From assembly GCA_018713425.1 (NCBI GenBank), contig DVOT01000153.1, positions 1-17,157 of the forward strand: a stretch of DNA of 17,157 bases. The letters are read 5' to 3'. Shown piece by piece: positions 12,928 to 17,157 of this stretch; position 1 is the first letter of the stretch, and every line of letters starts with the position of its first letter. The position numbers and the translations under genes were made by a program. The stretch is from Alectryocaccomicrobium faecavium. GTDB taxonomy: Bacteria > Bacillota > Clostridia > Christensenellales > Aristaeellaceae. Under the pieces are notes generated by a model that saw nothing but the letters and a program-made list of their open reading frames with translations, made no database searches and had not been told where the DNA came from.

Positions 12928-13971
12928 TTATACACTATAAACCAGGTCGGCGCGCTCGCGCGCGTGCGTGCCGGTGAGGTACAATTCTTCCAGCGGGATC
13001 CACTCCGCGATGAAACGCTTGTGCAGCGCTTCGCCATTGCGCTTAAGCAGGCGCGCGCTCTGACGCGCGGGATCGATGGAGAGCACGATCTTCAGATCGT
13101 ACAAATGGCGCAGGGTGGGATGCTGGCCATAGACGCCGTCCACGATGGTCAGGCGGTTGGGCAGCACGGTGACGGGCGCGTCAAGCGCGCCGGTAAAGCA
13201 GTTGTACGGGCGATAAGCGAAGGGAGCCTCGTCGTGCAGATGCGCGCCAATCGCCGTCCAGAACCGCTCGTAATCGACATTTCCGCCCGGCGTCGCCATG
13301 CGCTCGGGCGTTTTTTGCTCGGGCGGCACAAAGAAGTCGTCGACGCGGATCAGGCGCGCGGCATACACTTCCGCCAGTAGGGCGGAAAGCGTGCTCTTGC
13401 CAGAAGCGCAGTTGCCGTCGACCGATACAATCACATGGGGCTGGCGGGCGAGCAGCGCGTCGATGCGCAGGAACACCTCCGCGAACTGCGCGGCGGCTTG
13501 CGGAACCAGCCGGTACGCCGGCTGGTAGGCGGCCGCGTAGCGGGCGCTGTGGTGCGTAGGCAGGCAGCCCTGGGCCTTGTAAGCGGCGATACAGGTCTGC
13601 AGCTCCTCGCGCCTACCGGCTTCGGCCAAGGCGGGCAGCGCATCCAAGCGCTCCTGGAAAGCCTCCGCATCGCCATGCGCGTGGTTGGCCGCGTAGCCAA
13701 ACAGGCCGCAGATGGTTTCCGGGCGCAAGCCCGCTTTTTTCGCCGCCGCAAGGTGCAGCCGGGCGTAGCCGTTGCCAATGGGCTCAAACAGGGGCAGATC
13801 CTCCCGCGGCGCGAGCGCGGCCATCTCGCTTTTTAGGCGCGCGAGAACCCTGCCCGCTTCCACAAAATGGCCGGGCCCAAATTCGCTTTGGTACAAGAGC
13901 TTGATCCAGTCCTGCGGCTCGCTCTGCGGATAGCGCCGCATATGGATGCGTAAGGCGTTGAGTGCGTTCAT
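12928..13971 (-). CDS. Uridine/pantothenate-kinase-like P-loop kinase with uncharacterised N-terminal domain
   Basis: The 347-residue protein has two parts. Residues about 1-170 form a soluble domain I cannot name, with conserved-looking WIKLLYQSEFGPGHFVEAG (22-40), LFEPIGNGYARLHL (61-74) and a histidine pair at 140-141. Residues about 178-347 are a P-loop kinase of the uridine kinase/phosphoribulokinase/CoaA group: Walker A DGNCASGKST at 185-194, VDDFF at 210-214, Walker-B-like IVDGVYG at 276-282 and lid-like KRNGEALHKRF around 310-320. The substrate is unknown. It follows an ECF S component by 25 bases on the same strand, suggesting uptake followed by phosphorylation of the same compound. 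ATG 13971 has GGAG 11 bases upstream, a rather long spacing. The sequence is intact. Confidence 0.75.
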   Translation of the reverse strand: MNALNALRIHMRRYPQSEPQDWIKLLYQSEFGPGHFVEAGRVLARLKSEMAALAPREDLPLFEPIGNGYARLHLAAAKKAGLRPETICGLFGYAANHAHGDAEAFQERLDALPALAEAGRREELQTCIAAYKAQGCLPTHHSARYAAAYQPAYRLVPQAAAQFAEVFLRIDALLARQPHVIVSVDGNCASGKSTLSALLAEVYAARLIRVDDFFVPPEQKTPERMATPGGNVDYERFWTAIGAHLHDEAPFAYRPYNCFTGALDAPVTVLPNRLTIVDGVYGQHPTLRHLYDLKIVLSIDPARQSARLLKRNGEALHKRFIAEWIPLEELYLTGTHARERADLVYSV

Positions 13972-13996
13972 GCGTATCGTTGCTCCATTGTTTTCC

Positions 13997-14524
13997 TCAG
14001 TCCATTAGCTTTGCACGGCGCAATCCCAGCACAACGGGCGGGATGACCAGGATGTGCAGGACGATACCCGGCCAGGCGTTGATGAACGCGCCCGCCAGAA
14101 AAGCCTGCGTGGTGAAAACGTTCTCCGTGCCCATCATCAAAACGGCGCTGGCCAGGCCCCACACGGCGCGCCCAATCAGCATGGACAGCACCAGGGTCAC
14201 ATACACAAAGGCGATGTGCTTGGGCAGCGCGCGGTACAAAAGCCCCGCGGCGCAGCCATAGGCCGCCAGTTCGAAGGCCATGGCCACGGCGGTGGGAAAC
14301 ATGGGCGGCATGCCCAGTGTGGCGCTGCGCAAAAGCGGCATGATCGCCCCGGCCACCAGGCCATATTGCCAGCCGCAGACGAAGCCGCACAGCAGCGCGG
14401 GGATGTGCATGGGGCTGAGCATGGTGCCAAATTGGGGAATCTGCCCCGTCAAAAACGGCAGCAGATAGCCCAGGGCGATAAACATGGCGGTGAGCGTAAG
14501 GCGGCGGATTTGGTTTCGATGCAT
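13997..14524 (-). CDS. ECF transporter S component (PF12822-type), substrate unknown
   Basis: This 175-residue integral membrane protein has about five to six hydrophobic segments and resembles the clostridial S-component family with GQIPQFGTMLSPMHIPALLCG (residues 27-47) and LGMPPMFPTAVAMAFELAAYG (70-90). Members are annotated only as ECF S components or loosely as pantothenate-type; the substrate is not established. The start ATG 14524 has GGAGG at 14536-14532 with 7-base spacing; a TTG at 14542 would place the ribosome binding site inside the gene and is rejected. It has its own sigma-A promoter and a structured 90-base leader. The kinase gene follows 25 bases after its stop codon. No EcfA or EcfT genes are in the window, so it would use a shared module. 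Confidence 0.85.
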   Translation of the reverse strand: MHRNQIRRLTLTAMFIALGYLLPFLTGQIPQFGTMLSPMHIPALLCGFVCGWQYGLVAGAIMPLLRSATLGMPPMFPTAVAMAFELAAYGCAAGLLYRALPKHIAFVYVTLVLSMLIGRAVWGLASAVLMMGTENVFTTQAFLAGAFINAWPGIVLHILVIPPVVLGLRRAKLMD

Positions 14525-14617
14525 ACAAATTCCTCCAGACAAAAAGATGCCCAGTGTCCGCGCTTCATGCGCGAAAGCCTTCGTGGCAAATGTCTGGCCG
14601 GCGGCTTCAGCCGCCGG
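14525..14617 (-). promoter_or_regulatory. Structured leader of the second S component, candidate regulatory RNA
   Basis: Minus strand. A perfect 9-bp GC hairpin lies right at the predicted transcript start (14617-14598). Then CCAGACA (14597-14591) can pair with UGUCUGG (14541-14535), whose last two bases belong to the GGAGG ribosome binding site. Inside this helix UGCC (14588-14585) pairs with GGCA (14551-14548), enclosing two small hairpins, CGAA/UUCG (14583-14572) and CGCGC/GCGCG (14573-14559), that overlap by two bases. It does not match any riboswitch consensus I can recall. The complementarity is seen; regulation is inferred. Confidence 0.4.
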
Positions 14618-14622
14618 GCAAT

Positions 14623-14651
14623 ACTATACCAAAATACCGGAAATTTGTCAA
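14623..14651 (-). promoter_or_regulatory. Sigma-A promoter of the second S component and kinase
   Basis: On the minus strand TTGACA at 14651-14646 and TATAGT at 14628-14623 have a 17-base spacer and a TGG extended -10. The start would fall near 14616. It is back-to-back with the promoter of the HD-domain gene. Confidence 0.85.
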
Positions 14652-14672
14652 TCGCAAAATGGCGCATATTGC

Positions 14673-14701
14673 TTGCCGCGGGACGAAGAATGTGGTATAC
14701 T
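14673..14701 (+). promoter_or_regulatory. Sigma-A promoter of the HD-domain gene
   Basis: TTGCCG at 14673-14678 (only the TTG is consensus) and TATACT at 14696-14701 are 17 bases apart, with TGG directly before the -10 giving an extended -10 that offsets the weak -35. The start near 14708 gives a leader of about 26 bases. Confidence 0.7.
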
Positions 14702-14733
14702 GTAGGCGCTTTCACAGGGAATGGAGGAACTAT

Positions 14734-15210
14734 ATGGAGCGCGCACGGCAGGAAGCCTATATTCGTTCGTTTGCCACCCGACCAGAGGTGCGGCGCATGG
14801 AGCAATTTGTGCAACACGGCAACACATCGTGCCTATTGCACTGCGTGGCGGTGGCGCATGTGAGCTTTGCCATTGCGCGCGCTTTGCATCTGCGCGTGCG
14901 GGAAGAGGCGCTCTCGCGCGGCGCGCTGCTGCACGATTATTTTCTGTACGATTGGCACGTGCGCGATCCTTTGCGCAAAAAGCACGCGTTTTTCCATCCC
15001 AGCGCGGCGCTGGAAAACGCGCGGCGGGTGTTCGAGCTTTCAGAAGTGGAGTGCGATATTATTCGCAAGCACATGTTCCCGCTCACGCCCGTGCCGCCCC
15101 GGTATCGGGAAGGATGGCTCGTGGTGCTGGCGGATAAGGTTTGCAGCGTGTATGAGTTCTTTCGCAAGGACGCGTACCGCGGCATCAAAATACGGTATTT
15201 TTCGCATTAG
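14734..15210 (+). CDS. HD-domain protein, putative metal-dependent phosphohydrolase
   Basis: The 158-residue soluble protein keeps the metal-ligand pattern of the HD superfamily: H36 in LLHCVAVAH, H67-D68 in GALLHDYFLYDWH, a likely extra ligand H113 in RKHMFPLTP, and D134 in VLADKVCSVYEFF. This fits small clostridial HD proteins of unknown substrate; nucleotides are the usual targets in the superfamily. It starts at ATG 14734 with GGAGG at 14723-14727, six bases upstream; an in-frame ATG at 14554 lies upstream of the promoter and is rejected. Its stop overlaps the AGGAGG of the next gene, so the two are co-transcribed. Family membership is secure, function is not. Confidence 0.88.
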   Translation: MERARQEAYIRSFATRPEVRRMEQFVQHGNTSCLLHCVAVAHVSFAIARALHLRVREEALSRGALLHDYFLYDWHVRDPLRKKHAFFHPSAALENARRVFELSEVECDIIRKHMFPLTPVPPRYREGWLVVLADKVCSVYEFFRKDAYRGIKIRYFSH

Positions 15211-15222
15211 GAGGAGAATGAA

Positions 15223-16365
15223 GTGGCGGAGCTCAAAAAGTTGCAAGTGACAGAATACCGCGAACTGGGCAAGTTGCCGGATCCCTTCGTGTTCCAGGAT
15301 GGCACGCCGGTGCGCACGCGCGAGGATTGGCGGCGCCGCAGGCAGGAACTGATCGCCACGGCGGTGGAACTGCAATATGGCACCATGCCGCCACAACCGG
15401 AATTTGTGGAAGTGGAACCGCTGAACCGTTCCGGCCCTGGCCGCATCGAAACCTTCCGCATCCACACGGGCACGCGCGCCTGTCCCTTTAGCTTTACGAT
15501 GACGGTGCACCGCCCCAACACGGAGCAGCCCTGCCCCGCGTTGGTGGACGGCGACCAGTGCTATCCCATCATGAACGATCTGGCGGTTACCAACCTGTTT
15601 ACCCAGCAGGGGATTCTCGTCGCCAAGTTCAACCGCTGCGAAATCGTGCCGGATATGCGCGGCATTGCGCGCAATAGCCCGATTTACCGCGCTTATCCGG
15701 AATACACGTTCCGCGCCATCGGCGCGTGGGCCTGGGGCTATAGCCGCTGTGTGGACGCGCTGCTGCAACTGGGCCTGGTGGACGAAAAATGCATCGCCTT
15801 CACCGGCCTTTCGCGCGGGGGCAAAACCGCGCTGGTCGCGGGCGCGCTGGACGAGCGCGCCACCATCGTCAATCCCGAAGCGCCCTGCGCGGGCGGCAGT
15901 TGCTATCGCATCGCCATGCGCGCGATCACCGAGGACGGGAATGAGGCGCGCAGTGAAGAATTGGACGATATCGTGCGCGCGTTCCCGGATTGGATGGGGC
16001 CGGATCTACCCGCCTACGCGGGCCGCGCGGCGCAGTTGCCGTTTGACGAGCACGAGTTGAAAGCGCTGGTCGCGCCGCGTGTGCTGTTTGATTCTGAGGC
16101 CAAGAGCGATATTTGGGCCAATCCGCTGGGTGCGTACCAGAGCAACATCGCCGCGCGCGAGGTCTATCGCTTCCTGGGCGTGGAGGAAAACCTGCTGTGG
16201 TATTGGCGCGAGGGTTATCACGCGCAAACCATGGAGGATTTCAGCATGTTGCAAAATCTGATGTTGAACCGCATCCAGGGCGCGCCGCTGAGCGACAAAT
16301 TCATGAACGTGCCCTTCGACGCGCCCGCGCCTGCCTTCGATTGGCGCTGCCCAGAAGGAAAGTAA
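15223..16365 (+). CDS. Glucuronoyl-esterase-like (CE15-type) alpha/beta hydrolase, no signal peptide
   Basis: The 380-residue enzyme has the CE15-type serine motif GLSRGGK at residues 195-201 (nucleophile S197), a glutamate 22 residues later (E219 in NPEAPCAGG), and a late histidine in GYHAQTMEDF (H333), together matching the Ser-Glu-His triad of 4-O-methyl-glucuronoyl esterases. Such enzymes cleave ester bonds between xylan glucuronic acid and lignin alcohols. Unlike most characterised members it has no signal peptide: the N-terminus MAELKKLQVTEYREL is hydrophilic, so it should act in the cytoplasm, perhaps on imported glucuronate esters or an unrelated small ester. GTG 15223 is the start, with AGGAGG at 15209-15214, 8 bases upstream. 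It is followed by a hairpin-rich region. Xylan-related genes are absent here, so substrate is open. Confidence 0.82.
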   Translation: MAELKKLQVTEYRELGKLPDPFVFQDGTPVRTREDWRRRRQELIATAVELQYGTMPPQPEFVEVEPLNRSGPGRIETFRIHTGTRACPFSFTMTVHRPNTEQPCPALVDGDQCYPIMNDLAVTNLFTQQGILVAKFNRCEIVPDMRGIARNSPIYRAYPEYTFRAIGAWAWGYSRCVDALLQLGLVDEKCIAFTGLSRGGKTALVAGALDERATIVNPEAPCAGGSCYRIAMRAITEDGNEARSEELDDIVRAFPDWMGPDLPAYAGRAAQLPFDEHELKALVAPRVLFDSEAKSDIWANPLGAYQSNIAAREVYRFLGVEENLLWYWREGYHAQTMEDFSMLQNLMLNRIQGAPLSDKFMNVPFDAPAPAFDWRCPEGK

Positions 16366-16384
16366 TGGACTATGGCGGTTGGCT

Positions 16385-16450
16385 GGCCGCAAATCTTTGA
16401 TTTGCAAGCGGCCGGGTAATCCCTCGTTGACAAACCAAAGGTTTGTTAAC
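16385..16450. repeat. Two adjacent hairpins downstream of the esterase
   Basis: GCAAATC-TTT-GATTTGC at 16389-16405, bracketed by GGCC on each side, is followed by an 11-bp stem at 16426-16450 (one G-T) with an AAA loop. Neither has a T-tract. Stems with 3-base loops placed between convergent genes look like a dispersed intergenic repeat, but copy number cannot be judged from one window. Confidence 0.5.
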
Positions 16451-16455
16451 GATCA

Positions 16456-16496
16456 GAGGCGAGGAACCCCAAGAGTTCCTCGCCTCGCCTTTTCGC
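16456..16496 (+). terminator. Intrinsic terminator of the HD-esterase operon
   Basis: GAGGCGAGGAAC at 16456-16467 and its exact complement at 16475-16486 form a 12-bp stem with a 7-base loop, followed by GCCTTTTCGCTT. The stem is strong and the U-tract moderate. It lies between converging genes and may also block read-through from the minus strand. Confidence 0.72.
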
Positions 16497-16518
16497 TTAT
16501 ATCATGGGAAGAAATATC

Positions 16519-17157
16519 CTACGGCGCGGTCGGCGGTTCTTCCAGATAATCGAAGATGCTCAACTGCACGCCTTTGGAGAGTGCCCAATTTTTCGCCGCG
16601 GTGGGGAAATCGAAATCCCGCAAATTTTTGATGGCCGCTGCTCCGCGCGCCACAAAGGCGTTCGTATTGGCGCGCGCGTCCGGCGCCAGCGCGTACACCC
16701 ATTTGCAGCACTTGGCGCGCAGCGCGTCGGTTTCGCCGCGCTTGAGGTCGGTATTGAGCAGGAAGACCGCGTCCGAAAGCGCGAATAGAAAGCGCATGCG
16801 CGCGGCGGCGTGGCTCACCGTGAACAGCGATTGCGGATGCGCCAGCGAAAGGCAGAGCGCGCGGTGGTTGGCGATTTGCGCGGCGAACGCTTCGTCGTAT
16901 GCTTTTTTGAGCATATCGCCCGCCACGGCGCAAATTTGCGTGCCCCCGGCCTCTGCCGCGGCCTCTTCGGCCACGCGCATCACGCCTAGCTCGCCGCCTG
17001 TGACGATGGCATAGCCCTCTTCCACCGCCGTGCGCGTGAAATCGCGGATGGACTGGCGCAGCGATTGCGCCAGCTTCACGCCGCTCACCCCCACGATGGC
17101 CACGGCCTTTTGCTCCAGCAGCGAAAGATCCCCGCAGGAATAGATCACCGGCGGCGC
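16519..17157 (-). CDS. DprA/Smf-like Rossmann-fold protein, N-terminus outside window
   Basis: The minus-strand frame is open to the window edge, so the gene starts beyond 17157; the visible part is about 212 residues ending at TAG (16521-16519). It reads PVIYSCGDLSLLEQKAVAIVG, as in the DprA/Smf core, then GYAIVTGGELGVMRVAEEAA and VSHAAARMRFLFALSDAVFLLNTD, positions corresponding to DprA's nucleotide-binding fold and its RNRIIAGLSD region. DprA loads RecA on incoming single-stranded DNA during transformation. Here the usual GSR and RNR motifs are altered (GVS, ARM) and there is no C-terminal winged-helix domain; the protein ends LSIFDYLEEPPTAP. It is therefore better called a DprA-like SLOG-superfamily protein of uncertain function than dprA itself. 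Confidence 0.75.
   Translation of the reverse strand, partial: APPVIYSCGDLSLLEQKAVAIVGVSGVKLAQSLRQSIRDFTRTAVEEGYAIVTGGELGVMRVAEEAAAEAGGTQICAVAGDMLKKAYDEAFAAQIANHRALCLSLAHPQSLFTVSHAAARMRFLFALSDAVFLLNTDLKRGETDALRAKCCKWVYALAPDARANTNAFVARGAAAIKNLRDFDFPTAAKNWALSKGVQLSIFDYLEEPPTAP

Overview
The window is 17,157 bases of G+C-rich bacterial chromosome with tightly packed genes. The gene set points to a spore-forming, low-branching Firmicute of class Clostridia with unusually high G+C. The signs are spoVAC-spoVAD-spoVAE, a YlxM-Ffh pair, ECF-type vitamin transporter components, a tetrahydrofolate (THF) riboswitch, strong GGAGG ribosome binding sites and TTGACA/TATAAT-type promoters. A Christensenellales-like lineage is only a guess from composition. 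No tRNA, rRNA, CRISPR array, insertion sequence or phage gene was seen. The content is mostly housekeeping, with interest concentrated in the leaders and in the 11.7-17.1 kb part.

Layout. 1-841: 3' end of a surface-type protein with a Listeria-Bacteroides (InlB B-like) repeat. 960-4759: a translation and protein-targeting operon, ylxM-ffh-rpsP-khpA, then an intrinsic terminator, then rimM-trmD. 4785-8872: trpS-folC-rsmH-rsmI. RsmH and RsmI modify the same 16S rRNA base, C1402. 8913-9672: a VanY-type D,D-carboxypeptidase behind a terminator-like leader. 9690-11687: a sporulation operon behind a good sigma-G-like promoter, with a possible 39-codon upstream ORF followed by spoVAC, spoVAD and spoVAE, which import dipicolinic acid into spores.

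The strand then flips. 11745-12884 (minus): a folate-type ECF S component (FolT-like, with a long internal insertion) behind a sigma-A promoter, a THF riboswitch carrying an extra hairpin, and an intrinsic terminator. 12928-14651 (minus): a second ECF S component followed by a P-loop kinase of the uridine/pantothenate kinase type fused to an uncharacterised N-terminal domain; its leader can fold into a multi-branched structure that overlaps the ribosome binding site. 14673-16486 (plus): an HD-domain phosphohydrolase-like gene and a cytoplasmic glucuronoyl-esterase-like (CE15) enzyme, ending in three consecutive hairpins. 16519-17157 (minus): 3' part of a DprA-like gene that runs off the window.

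Functional links. Folate runs through the window: folC traps folates by polyglutamylation, and the riboswitch-controlled FolT-like protein would import them. Ribosome production and rRNA/tRNA methylation genes (rpsP, rimM, trmD, rsmH, rsmI) share one direction with ffh and trpS. The most useful things to check are the THF riboswitch with its inserted hairpin, the unexplained leader of the second S component and its kinase partner, the small ORF in front of spoVAC, and the promoter-hairpin-ribosome-binding-site leader of the carboxypeptidase gene.
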